DNA from: Coriaria nepalensis
Lineage: Eukaryota; Streptophyta; Magnoliopsida; Cucurbitales; Coriariaceae
Reading direction: 5' to 3'
NCBI GenBank assembly: GCA_027186245.1
Contig: CP114499.1
Location: 4,717,001-4,781,000 of the forward strand
DNA length: 64,000 bases
The translations under genes were made by a program, and so were the position numbers. How positions within the stretch are numbered: the first letter of the stretch is position 1; each line of letters starts with the position of its first letter. The notes under the pieces were generated by a model. The model searched no databases. It was not told the origin of the DNA and saw only the letters and a list, made by a program, of their open reading frames with translations. Below are positions 9,612-22,100 of this stretch, one piece after another.

Positions 9612-12600
9612 ATGGCGCGAAAAAGGATTGCCCGGACTCGGTCTCCCTCTTCAATTGCAATCGGTAAGCACATTATCATAAGCTCTAATCTACCATCGCT
9701 TCATTGAATCAAACATTTCTATGTCAACTGTAACCCGTTTCGGTCTCCCAGGTAATTGCGAGGTCACTGTAGAGGCAAAGAACTTCACCTGCCAATCTGA
9801 CCCTAAAAGCCTCCAAATGTCCCTCTCCAAAACTTCCAAGATCGTTATATCAGGTATGGAAAGTAGGATCAACTCGTTTCCGTCTCATTTATTTGTGGTC
9901 TGTTTGGTTGCTGAAAATATCCGGGAAAAATTTTGTTAAAAAAAGAGTTAATATTTTCTTAGGTAAATGCTTGTTGTGATTGTTAGTAATAGGGGTTTTA
10001 TTGTTCCAATGAAAGAAGGGGAACATAAAATTAGTGATCTCAGAAATTCCAATTTCGATGTTGGTGGTACATATACATTTTCTTCATCTAATCAGTTTGA
10101 TTTTTCTTGTCAAATTTCTGTTACTAGTATTGGATAATCGAACAATCTACTGGTCTTTTCTTATAAAGAAAACCATCTGAAAATTGACGGCTTTATTGTT
10201 CCGGGTTTTCAATTTGTCAGGGAAGGAGGAGGAGAAGTCTTCACCACAACAAAAGCATTCATTCATGCTACTTAATCCAAAAGATGCAGATAGCTTTACA
10301 AAGTCCCATCTGCAGGTTACTGTTGTATTTTCTTTCATATCTTATTGAGATAATGGCCATCCCGATCTTTTTATGCTATTATTATCAAACTGGTCATTAA
10401 TATTAGTTGATTGCCGGATTGGTCCATCATTATTTTTCCAGTTACTGCCTTTCTCCTAAGCTTTTTCCCCCCTGCGTTCTGCAGGAAGTACTTCAGTTGT
10501 ATATGAGGGAACTGCCCACGATGAATTATGCTGCAAATACTGGCAAGGAATCAACGTTTCTGGAGAGATGTGTATTTAATGGGTATTTTTTATTTTTATT
10601 TTTATACATGTTCTTTTGCATACATTTCTCTGGTTACTTTAAAGTAACATCTCATCCTTATATTATGATTTATGGTATTGCTCCCATAAGTTCGCAGTAC
10701 ATCTTTTATCTGAAATCCTTTTATCTTTCTTTGCTGTTTATATGGCAATAAGTTGCAGTCAATTGGGTGATAATTTATTACCCATTCCTACAGGAAATAC
10801 TGTACATTGCTTTTGAAATCAAGTTCTGTGGGAGATCAAGGACTGGTAAGCTTTTTGTTGGTGCAACTTATGTGATGTCTTCCCTATAATGAGAACTTTT
10901 CCTACTTTTGTTTCCACTGAAAAAATACAGAGATTCTTCTGTTTTTCTTTTATCTAATCTAGTGATGGTCTCTAGTATGACAATTTGATTTCTTAGTCTA
11001 CTTTAGCTATTCTGTTCAGGTTGCTGCAATTACTTATCAAATTGTTCCCGCTGATACACATAATGCTGAGATTCCTCTTGCTGCAGTTAGTTCAACCCAC
11101 CAGCACAAGGTTTATCTTTCGTATTTGTTAGTTCCTGAAAGGTTGCCGTTACTAGTTTGAAAAATTTGTGGTTAATGTCAAGGAATTAGCATTTAATTAG
11201 CTCTTTTCCTTATACAAATTATTTACACAGCTGGCATACAGCTGTCTCCTTACTGTACAGCTAGAATAGGTGTAATTCCTTGGTTTGGACTGACTTTAGG
11301 CTTATTAGGAGCATAATTTATTTCCTAATCTGTCTAGGCTGAAGTTGTATATATAGAAATATAGTCTATGATGTAAAAGATAAGCAAAACAGTAGAGAAT
11401 ATATTCAAAATTTGTCATGGTATCAGAGCCCTCGATTTTCCTATAGTCTTGTTTTCTCGATTTTTTTCGTTACCTCGAATTCTAGTCCCGATCTCTAGTC
11501 TCGACGATTTTTTAGCACTTCCTGTTTTCTGTTCTGTATCTATCTTGACTGCACCATGTCTTATGAAAAATCAAAAATTTCTTGTGTCCGTTTCAATGGG
11601 AAGAACTATACTTCTTGAGAATTTCAATTCCAGTGGATTGTCAAAGGAAAGGAATTATGGGGGCATATAGATGGTTCTGCTGCTCCAGCACCTGACAAAG
11701 AGAAGGAAAAGGAGAAATATGCTAAATAGGAGATCAAAGACGCACAAGTAATGTCTTGGATACTTGGATCAGTTGAATCTCAAATCATCTTAAACCTACG
11801 TCCATATCGCACAGCTGCTGGAAGTGTTTGGACGTCTCTTTCCTTTTCTCCTTCCTCCAAAACCAGTATCTTTTCCTTCTATTCCAGTTTCTTTATCCAC
11901 TGTTGCAAGCTATTTTTCTACTCGAACTGATAGGAAAGTATGGCATAAACGCCTAGGGCATCCTAATTCTCTTGTACTCCATACTTTATTCAAATCGGGG
12001 TTTCTTGGCAATAAAAATTCGCAGTCTCTTGATTCTGTTCAGTTTGATTGTCACACTTGCAAAATCGGTAAAAACAAAGTTCTACCATTTTCTTCACCTC
12101 ATTCTCTTGTGGCAAAATGTTTTGATCTTATACATAGTGATGTTTGGGGTATTGCATCTGTGATTTCACATGAACACTTTAAATATTTTGTCACATTCAT
12201 CAATGATTATAGTCGTTTCACTTGGATTTGTTTTCTTCTATCTAAAAGCGAGGTGTTTTCTGTTTTCAAAACATTTCTCGCCCTAATTGAGACTCAATTT
12301 TCTGCAAAAATTAAAATTTTACGATCTGATTCGTGAGGGGAATATATGTCATCCATTTTTCAAACCTTTCTTCAAGATCGTGGTATTTTATCTCAATGCT
12401 CTTGCCCTCATACTCCTCAACAAAATGGGGTAGCTGAGCGAAAAAATCGCCATCTTCTTGATATTGTGAGAACTTTATTACGTGAAACCTTTGTTCCTCC
12501 TCGTTTTTAGTGTGAAGCATTGTCTACTGCTGTGCATTTAATTAATCGACTTCTCCTACCTTACATAATGATTCTCCCTTTGTTCGCTTGTTTGGTTTTC

Positions 12601-15600
12601 CTCCAAATTACTCTTCTTCATGTTTTTGGATGTGTGTGTTTTGTTCATCTTCCTCCTCATGAAAGGACAAAACTCACTGCTCAATCGGCCAAGTGTGTCT
12701 TCCTTGGATATGTTGTAAATCATAAGGGTTATATCTGTTATGATCCTCTTATTCGACGAAATCGTATCTCTCGAAATGTTATTTTCCTTGAAAATCAATC
12801 ATTCTTCCTTACTTCTACCCCTTTGGAATTATCTTCAGTGTCTGCTCTTCCTTCTTTTAACCATTCTGCAGATTTCGAGAAATTCAAACCGGGTTTGGTT
12901 TATAGAAGACGTCTTCCACCTGCTCTAAGTCGTGATTCAGTCCCACTTACAGCCCTTAGTGATCCATCTCCTACTGTTGATCTTGTCCATGACATTGTCC
13001 GAGAATCATCTTCCCCTCGTTGTAGCACTCGAATCTCAAGACCTCCTGATTGGTATGGTTTCGAAAACCCGGTTTCATTGTCCACCACTTTGTCTTTGAT
13101 TTCTATTCCTTCCTCTTATAAGCAGGCTATGGAGCATGAGTGTTGGCAACAGGCAGTGAAAGATGAACTTCATGCTCTCAAAGAAAACCACACTTAGGAT
13201 ATTATACAATGTTCGCCATCCATCAAGTCCATCGGCAGCAAATAGGTATTTTCTGTTAAAATAAAATATGATGGCTCTTTAGATCGCTACAAAGCTCGAT
13301 TAGTAGCACTTGGGAATAAGCAAGAGTTCGGCCTTGACTATGATGAGACTTTTGCTCCGGTTGCAAAGATGACTACGGTTAGAACAATCCTTGCCATTGC
13401 TGCCTCCAAGAGTTGGCCGTTACATCAAATGGATGTAAAGAATGATTTTTTGCATGTCGATCTTAAAGAAGACGTCTAAATAAATCTTCCATCGAGTATG
13501 ACAATAACCTCTCCGAACGATGTATGTAAACTTAGGCGTTCTCTCTATGGATTGAAGCAAGCTCCACATGCATGGTTTGAGAAGTTCCGCAACACACTAC
13601 TTCACTCTCAGTTTACACAAAGTCAGTATGATTTATCCCTTTTTCTTCGTCAGATTCCTACGGGTATGGTTATCCTTCTTGTCTATATAGATGACATTGT
13701 CATTACCGGTAATGACAATGTCTTGATTGGTCAAGTTTAGTCTATGTTACATAGTTGTTTTAAAATGAAGGATCTTGGTCATTTAACTTATTTTTTGGGC
13801 CTTGAAGTCAACTCTCATCCCCATGGAGTATCTTTGACTCAACAGAAATATATTCAAGATCTTATTACATTGGCCGGCCTCTAGGATGCTACTCCAGTTG
13901 ATACCCCAATGGAATTGAATGTTAAGCTCCGTAAAGATGAAGGGGATCCTTTGCTCGATGATACCACCTATAGGCGATTGGTTGGTAGTCTTATCTACTT
14001 AACAATTACTCGGCCTGACATTTCATATGCTGTCCACAAGGTCAGCACTTTCATGCAATCCCCTCACCATCTTCATCTTGTTGCTGTACATCGCGTCATT
14101 CGATATCTCATCAGTTCACCCACTAGGGGATTATTCTTTTTAGTCGATTCCTCTCTTCAGTTGGGCACTTATTGTGATGCGGATTGGGCTGGTTGTCCGG
14201 ATACATGTAAGTCTACTACAGGATGGTGCATGTATCTTGGCAATGCACTGATTTCTTGGAAATGCAAGAAGCAAGATTGCGTATCGAAATCATCCACCGA
14301 GGCTGAATATTGCGCAATGTCGGCTGCTTGCTCCGAAATTGTGTGGCTACGCGGTCTCCTTTCTGAGCTTGGATTCTCTCAATGTCAACCTATTGCACTT
14401 CATGCTGACAATACTAGTGCTATTCAAATTGTTTCTAATCCGGTGTTTCATGAACGGACAAAGCACATTGAAGTGGATTGCCACAATATCCGCAAAGCTT
14501 ATGATCGCCAAGTAATCACTCTTCCACATATCTCCTCGGATCTTCAAATAGCAAATATCTTCACTAAGCCAATGACTCGTGCTAGACATCAATTTCTTAC
14601 TAGCAAATTGATGCTTCTCTCCTTACCAGCATCAATTTGAGGGGGGATGTCAAGGAATTAACATTTAATTAGCTCTTTTCCTTATACAAATTATTTACAC
14701 AGCAGGCATACAGCTGTCTCCTTACTGTACAGCTAGAATAGGTGTAATTCCCTGGTTTACAAGGACTGATTTTAGGCTTATTAGAAGCCTAATTTATTTC
14801 CTAATCTGTTTAGGCTGAAGTTGTATATATAGAAACATAATCTATAATGTAAAAGATAAGCAAAACAGCAGAGAATGTATTCAGAATTTATCAGTTTTTC
14901 ACTGTAAAGTTATTCGGAAGTGTCTTATTTTAAAGCTAAGCTCATTGTATTTTTCCTAGCCAACAACCAGTCTAATATCTTCCCCCTCACCCACCCAGGC
15001 CTCTTATGTAATATTGGATTTCCAACGTTCAATCAAATTGTTAGTAATAATGCATTCATTTTAGCATTGTGCATATTATAGTGCATAACTTCACCAATTT
15101 CAAGTCTCTATACAGTGATTGTACATTGTCATTTCAGGGTTTTGGTCAGTTAATATACACAGAATTGAAAAGGAGACTTCAGAGTGTTGGGATCCGTGCT
15201 CTATTCTGCTGGGGAGACGAGGAATCTAAAGCCTTTTGGGTTAAACAGGTCATTCACAGCATAATATATAAGAATCATAGCTGGAGATATAGCCAATGGT
15301 TGATTTCAATTACAGTAATTCTAGGATATATACACTTTGTGCTACTGTAGTCCTTAAATTCAATCCTCCAAGAAAGACAATTATATTATTCACAGTGAAA
15401 CCTTTTGTTTTCCTTTCTTTCTTTCAATTTTGCATTTGTTAAGATTGTTTTTATTTTACTTTATTGAATGATACATTAGAGGATCTCACTATATCTCTCC
15501 TGAAATGCAGGGTTTTGTGACAATAGCTGAAGTAGATGCGAAGGGCCGAGCTAGTAGAATACCTATTAAAGCTAACATTCGTAAATCGTTATGCTTTCCT

Positions 15601-17134
15601 GGTGGTTCAGCTCTCATGATTTCTCATCTTAACCAGGACCGATTAGCTTGTTCATCATTTGTTCGTACTGAAACCGAACAGTCTGAATGCAGAGACCGTG
15701 CTCCTCTTGATCGGGTGGACCACAACAAGACAGCTCGTATAGGTCCAAAATCATCCAAGATTGTATGTGTAGCAGATGAAAAATACTCTGCTCTTCCTAT
15801 GGAAGGAGCACAGAAGAGAGTCTGGGAAGCTTCCTCATCTTCATTGAAGTCAAAGAAAGTGAAGGGAAGCCATCTAATTGACTTGAAATCAGACTCTAAC
15901 TGGAGTCTAGTTCCAGAAAGTGATGAAACTTACTATTCTTGCCTTCATGGATGCTCCTTGGGATCTTCGATAAGCAAATCTTTGGTGGGTGTTGCTTCTA
16001 AAGGTTCATTGACCCCTAGTTGCACAGAAGAGGTCCCAAAACAATCTGGACCAGTCAATGTAATGTCTCAGACTGTACCCTGCAAAGAGCTTCAGTTAGT
16101 TGGAAACTGCTTTAAAATTATGTTGATGAATATTGCTGATGAAACTAAGAAAACTCATCTCAGAAAGGTATGCATATTCCCCACGATTCTTACTTCCGTC
16201 AAACAGAGAATAATTTTGATAGATAAACTAATCTCTATATCTTGGTTGAGTTAAGTACTACTGTTTCAATGCAGGTTATTGAGGATCTTGGAGGTTCTGT
16301 TTCTGACAATGGAAGTACATGCACTCATGTTGTCACCGGAAAAGTGAGAAAGACACTGAATTTCTGTGCTGCTCTCAGTTCAGGGTTAGTCTAAGAACCT
16401 TAGTTCATGTGATCAATATCTTACCATGGGCTCAGAAATAATAATTTATTGGATTGAATTGAACACTACAGAGCTTGGATAGTCTCACCTAGCTGGTTAA
16501 AAGATAGCTTCCGTGAAGGCAGATTTGTAGGTAAGATGATAGGTTAATTCGCCTGTTATCATCCAACAGCTCTTTAAACCTCTTTTGGTTTACACATTGC
16601 TTACAGTTATGATTTGCAGATGAACTGTCTTACATATTAAATGATGAAGATTATGCATTGAAATACAAAACAAACTTAAGGAGTGTGGTTCTGAAAGCAA
16701 GAGCAAGACTTGGATCTTTACTCGAGGGATATAGTATATGCATCGGCGCTCATGTTCAACCCCCTACTAAAACTATATCCACCGTCATCAAATGTGCTGG
16801 TGGGAATGTAAGCTCTGAGAGTATCATAATGTTTATATACACGAAATATAATTTTAGTATCATTTGAAGGTGGATCATTTATGGATTTTTCTCGATTTCT
16901 CAATACATGCCCCTACTGATTTAGTGCTTTCAGATGATCCGCAGATTGGAAAGCATGAAGGAAGCATCGAGAACGATCTTTGTAGCATGCGAGGAAGATA
17001 TGGAAGAAGCAATACTGGCTACAGAAATGGGGATTTGGACTTTTGGCATTGACTGGATCATGGAGTGTGTGATGAGACAAGAATTGGATTTGGATGCACC
17101 CCAGTTTTCTGAATCCCTATTAGATGAAGATTAA
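9612..17134 (+). CDS. GNAT acetyltransferase with C-terminal tandem BRCT domains
   Basis: Twelve exons join in frame: 9612-9663, 9752-9853, 10221-10315, 10485-10582, 10794-10845, 11020-11109, 15138-15248, 15511-16167, 16275-16384, 16472-16530, 16620-16807, 16934-17134. All junctions are GT-AG and phases agree, giving 604 aa. The start [10 protein letters not shown] at 9612 is preferred over the ATG at 9721, which would lie inside intron 1. Residues ~84-207 are a GNAT fold with the acetyl-CoA loop QHKGFG (Q-x-x-G-x-G, ~161-166). Residues ~225-395 are a Ser/Lys-rich, probably disordered linker. Two BRCT repeats follow, ~398-485 ([13 protein letters not shown]) and ~505-595 ([14 protein letters not shown]). 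Tandem BRCTs commonly read phosphoserine in DNA-damage proteins, so a nuclear role in chromatin or repair is inferred. Plants have a single-copy family of this type (At2g41450-like, from memory). Intron 6 carries a copia element. Confidence 0.85.
11176..11417 (+). repeat. 5' LTR of the intronic copia relic
   Basis: It starts TGTCAAGGAATTAGC and ends TTTGTCA, directly before the primer-binding site; 242 bp. A TATATATA stretch near 11348 is a likely former promoter. By hand alignment it differs from the 3' LTR by about 14 substitutions and one 4-bp indel. Confidence 0.9.
14648..14893 (+). repeat. 3' LTR of the intronic copia relic
   Basis: It starts TGTCAAGGAATTAAC right after the polypurine tract and ends TTTATCA; 246 bp. 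Its similarity to the 5' LTR (about 94% by hand count) indicates an old insertion. Confidence 0.9.
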
Positions 17135-17208
17135 CTTGGTTGAAAATGGTGTAAATATTCACTTATCCATATTTTTGATGTTTTATATGTTATTTGTGTC
17201 TGAAATCC

Positions 17209-18797
17209 TGACAAATTATAATTTTTGTTTCGGACCCACAACGAAGCTTTAGACTACAGGATTTTGCTAAAACAGGGAAGTCGTTCGGGAAGCTTGAGGT
17301 TGCCATTCTTACAGCGGGAGCAGAATTTGAGGATAATCTACTGTAGGAGTTATCGTGGAGGAGTAATCTTCGGAGGATGCGAGGGCGGTGTTGTAATATC
17401 CTCTTTAGCTGCCTTTCACAATCGACAATTAGACTAATTTTGTACCTCAGTAATAAAATGTTGGTTTTCAGACTATGAAAATGAGAATTTGATAACCAAG
17501 CTGTCTTTTAAAACTTATTTTAAAAATTTGTCTTCCTTTAAAATTAATGAATTAGTATTTTTTTTAAATAAAACTTTTTAATAACTAGAATACCTCTTCT
17601 TGGAGAGCTTGAGAGAGAGGAAGAAGCTCCTTTTAGAGAGCTTGAGAGAGGAAGAAGTGGATATATAACATATTTAATTTAAAATTAAATATATTATTAT
17701 TTAATTAATTAATTTTGAATTTTATTTTTAAATATATTTTTTTAATTAATTAATTATTATTAATTATCTTATAATTTTAAATTTATTTTGAAAATTATTT
17801 TCTTGTAAATAAGTCATTTTTAATTTTTGTTATTCTAATTCTATATAATGTCTTATAAAGGTGATATAGGGACTATGAACTTATAATTTTAAACTTCAAT
17901 AAATTATATTATTAATCAAACTCTTTAATTTAATAAATTTAATTTATTAATCCTAATATTATTTCACTAAAAACATGAGATTGTAAATCCAATATTATTC
18001 CACTAAAAATATGAGATTGCACTTTTGTAATTCTAGAATATATTTACTGAGCAATTTTTAGTAGTCTATTAATATAATTATTTCATGCATTTAGTCTTCC
18101 AAAAATTGATTCATAATTAGAATTGGTCAAAATTACCATTTTGTCTTTCTAATTATCTCTTTATTCTTAAGTACCATTAATTTACTAGTGAACGGTTAAT
18201 TTATAACTTGATTATAAATTAGAGCTCAAAACCATTCAGTTTTAGAATTAACCTTTAATGGAATCAATATACAATCTTATATGAAGAAGGTTTAGATTTC
18301 ATATTTGTAAATCATGTTCCCAGCCATTTATCTCAATGAATCTCCAAAACAAAAGTTTTTAGCCTGATTTTCAAACAAATCGTGACGAGTGAATCAAAAG
18401 ATCCAGTTGACATAAACAGGAGTTCATAACTACTCAGGATTCAGATTGATCTACAAATGATCATCGATTGATATGAATTAAATTCATTGTGGTAAATAGT
18501 ATTTTAATAAAGTTTTAATTCATATCGAATTATGTTTTATATAATGTAATTATATAAAATATCTTTATTAAGATGTTTATCTATGTCAGTAATCCAGATC
18601 TATATCACATGTATTCATAATACTAGTGGACTACACTAGCAACAACTATATTAAAGATTCTGAATTTGGATTTTTCTTATATTTATTCATATTATTCGAT
18701 AATAATACATTCATAATAATTATATCGAAAAATGTCAATTTTATTAATTTCATTAAAAAAATATTTATGACATGTTTGTAGGGCACCATCCCCAACA
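17209..18797 (-). mobile_element. Antisense LTR-like sequence downstream of the GNAT-BRCT gene
   Basis: On the minus strand it begins TGTTGGGGATGGTGCCCTAC, a start I know from plant copia LTRs, and it can be read to ...AATTTGTCA at 17209. The + strand is therefore TG...CA-bounded over about 1.59 kb. It is very AT-rich (17.65-17.95 kb) and contains a 'gagagcttgagagagaggaag' tandem pair near 17600-17660. No internal coding or primer-binding site adjoins it, so it is called a solo or truncated LTR. No matching 5-bp flanks were found, so the left boundary is uncertain. It starts only ~75 bp past the gene's stop codon and may overlap the 3' UTR. Confidence 0.5.
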
Positions 18798-19139
18798 GAT
18801 AGAGATCATGATAAGATGAGATCTAAGATGGTTAAGTTTAAGATCCAAAATTTTTTATAGTCATATGATTGTCATGATGAGATAATAATAATTCAGAGAG
18901 ACTATTTGTTACATACGTTATCCTCTTTGAAGAAAAGATTGATGACCTCATATTCACCGATGTTGGAGAACACCGGGATATACATGTAAGTGATTGGTAG
19001 AAACTTAATCACTGAACATGATCATTGAACAAAAACTCAATGATAATAATATTAACTATTAATGAGATTTTTCAATGCTATTGTACTTGTGACGCTTAGA
19101 TTTCAAATAACCGTAGTATTGACATATAAGATATCGTAA
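18798..19139. other. Unassigned DNA between the LTR and the satellite array
   Basis: No ORF of note. The segment 'gttggagaacaccgggatat' (~18961) and its surroundings look like non-coding internal sequence of a retroelement, but I cannot prove this. The satellite begins at its right end. Confidence 0.35.
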
Positions 19140-22100
19140 AATAGTTTCGTACACAACATACTAATGATCTTTGGGGGACAGTTGTGCATTTGCTTCACCT
19201 TAAAATCATGTCAATAAGTATCCTGAAGCAACGAATCATATGAAGGCGATTATGACGAATTCTATTTTCGCACCTCAAACACGAGTTTCTTACACAACAT
19301 GCTAATGATCTTTGGGGGACAATTGTGCATTTGTTTCACCTTAAAATCATGTCAATGAGTATCCTTAAGCAAATGAATCATATGAAGGCGATTCGAACGA
19401 ATTATATTTTCACTATTCAAACACGAGTTTCTTGCACAACCTGGTAATGATCTTTGGGGGACAATTGTGCATTTGTTTTACCTTAAAATCATGTCAATGA
19501 GTATCCTCAAGCCAATGAATCAGATGAAGGCGATGAGGACAAATTCTATTTTCGCACTTCAAACACGAGTTTCATGCACAACATGCTAATGATCTTTGGG
19601 AGACAGTTGTGCATTTGCTTCACCTTAAAATCATGTCAATAAGTATCCTGAAGCAACGAATCATATGAAGGCGATTATGACGAATTCTATTTTCGCTATT
19701 CAAACAAGAGTTTTTTGCACAACATGCTAATGATCTTTCGAGGATATTTGTGTATTTGTTTCACCATAAAATCATGTCAGTTAGTATTATCAAGCTAATG
19801 AATCAAACGAAGGCGATTCAAATAAATTCAATTTTTGCTTTTCAAAAACAAGTTTCTTGCACAACATGCTAATGATATTTGGGAGACATTTGTGCATTTG
19901 TTTCACCTTAAAATCATGTCAATGAGTATCCTCAAACCAATCAATCATATGAAAATGATTCGGACGAATTCTATATTCGCACTTCAAACATACGTTTCGT
20001 GCACAACATGCTAATGATCTTTGGAGAATAGTTGTGCATTTGTTTCACCTGAAAATCATGTCAATGAGTCACCTCAACCTAATGAATCATATGAAGGTGA
20101 TTCGAACAAATTCTATTTTTGCTCTTCTAACACGAGTTTCTTGCACAACCTGGTAATGTTCCTTGGGGGACAGTTGTGCATTTATTTCACGTTAAAACAT
20201 GTCAATGAGTATCCTCAAGTCAATGAATCATATGAAGGCCATTCAGACGAATTCTAATTTCGCAATTCAAACACGATTTTCGTGCACAACATGCTAATGA
20301 TCTTTGGGGGACAGTTCTACATTTGTTTCACCTTAAAATCATGTTAATGAGTCACCTCATGGCCATGAATCATATGAAGGCGATACAAACGAATTCTATT
20401 TTCGCTTTTCAAACACGATTTTCTTGCACAACATGGTAATGATCTTTGGGGGACAGTTGTGCATTTGCTTCACCTTAAAATCATGTGAACGAGTATCCTC
20501 AAGAAAATGAATCATACGAAGGCTATACAGACGAATTCTATTTTCGCACTTCAAACGCGAGTTTCGTTCACAACATTCTAACTATCTTTGGGGGATATGT
20601 GTGCATTTGCCTCACCTTAAAATCATGCCAATGAGTATCCTCAAGCCAATGAATCATATGAAGGTAATTCGAACGAATTCTATTTTCGCTCTTTTAACAC
20701 GATTTGCTTAAACAACATAGTAATAATTTTTAGGGGACATGTGAATTTGTTTCACCTTAAAATCATGTTAGTTAGTATCCTCAAGCCAATGAATCATATG
20801 AAGGCGATTCAGACGAATTCTATTTTCGCACTTCTAACATGAATCTCTTGCACAATATGCTAATGATCTTTTAGGAGAGTTTTGCATTTGTTTCACCTTA
20901 AAATCATGTCAATGAGTCTTCTCAAGCGAATGAATCATATGAAGGTGATCCAAATGAAATCTATTTTCACACTTCAAACAAGAGTTTCGTGTATAGCATG
21001 CTAATGATCTTTGGGGTATAGTTGTGCATTTGTTTCACCTTAAAATCATGTTAATGAGTTACCTCAAGCTAATGAATCATATGAAGGCGATTCGAACGAA
21101 TTCTAGTTTCGCTCTTCAAACACGAGTTCTTGCACAACACGATAATGATCTTTGGGGGACAGTTGTGCATTTGTTTCACCTTAAAATCATGGCAATGAGT
21201 ATCCTCAAGCCAATGAATGATATGAGGGCGATTCGGACGAATTCTATTTTCACACTTTAAACACAAGTTTCGTGCACAACATGCTAATGATCTTTTGGGG
21301 ATAATTGTTCATTTGTTTCATCTTAAAATCATGTCAATGAATCACCTCAAGACAATGAATCATATAAAGGAAATTCGAACGAATTTTATTTTTGCTCTTC
21401 AAACACGAGTTTCTTGCATAACATGGTAATGATCTTTGGAGGACAGTTGTGCATTTGTTTCACTTTAAAATCACACCGATGAGTATCCTCAGGCCAATGA
21501 ATGATATGAGGGCGATTCAGACGAATTCTATTTTCGCACTTTAAACACGAGTTTTGTACACAACATGCTAATGATCTTTGGTGGACAGTTGTGTATTTGT
21601 TTCACCTCAAAATCATGTCAATAAGTATCCCCAAGCCAATGAATCATATTATGGCGATTCAGACAAATTCTATTTTCACACTTCCAATGCGAGTTTCGTT
21701 CATAACATTTTGATGATCTTTGGGGGATATGTGTGCATTTGCTTCACCTTAAAATCATATTAATAAGTATCCTGAAGCCAATGAATCATATGAAGGCGAT
21801 TTAAATGAATTCTATTTTTGCTCTTCAAACACGAGTTTCTTGCACAACATGGTAGTGATCTTTGGGGGATAATTATGCATTTGTTTTACCTTAAAATCAT
21901 GTCAATGAGTCACCTCAAGACAATGAATCATATAAAGGAAATTCGAACGAATTCTATTTTGCACTTCAAACACGAGTTTCTCGCCCAACATGCTAATGAT
22001 CTTTGGGGGACAGTTGTACATTTGTTTCACTTTAAAATCATGTCAATGAGTCTCCTCAAGCGAATGAATCATATGAAGGTGATCAAAATGAAATCTATTT

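Larger units (their letters stand above)
11176..14893 (+). mobile_element. Ty1/copia retrotransposon relic in intron 6 of the GNAT-BRCT gene
   Basis: Paired LTRs flank a primer-binding site (TGGTATCAGAGCC, 11418-11430, matching initiator Met-tRNA) and a polypurine tract (GAGGGGGGA, 14639-14647). Recognisable coding, in copia order: a gag start (~11556), GAG-pre-integrase (WHKRLGHPN, ~11941), integrase ([21 protein letters not shown], ~12411), reverse transcriptase ([13 protein letters not shown], ~13678), and RNase H ([21 protein letters not shown]). At 3.7 kb it is shorter than a complete copia element: the end of gag, the zinc knuckle and the protease are missing near 11,838. At least six in-frame stops (for example 12334, 12508, 13195, 13738, 13881) make it dead. 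Same orientation as the host gene. The flanks GTTAA and GTTTT are only a 3/5 target duplication. Confidence 0.92.

Noticed and set aside
9721..9939. ATG at 9721 as the start of the GNAT-BRCT protein
   Set aside because: The preceding bases form a good acceptor (ctcccag at 9751), and an upstream exon at 9612-9663 with a GT donor joins in frame, so this ATG lies inside intron 1.
10407..10751. 114-codon + strand ORF between GNAT exons
   Set aside because: It spans exon 4 in a different frame plus both flanking introns and shows no domain.
17225..17437. 70-codon + strand ORF after the GNAT-BRCT gene
   Set aside because: It lies in the antisense LTR-like sequence and matches no family.
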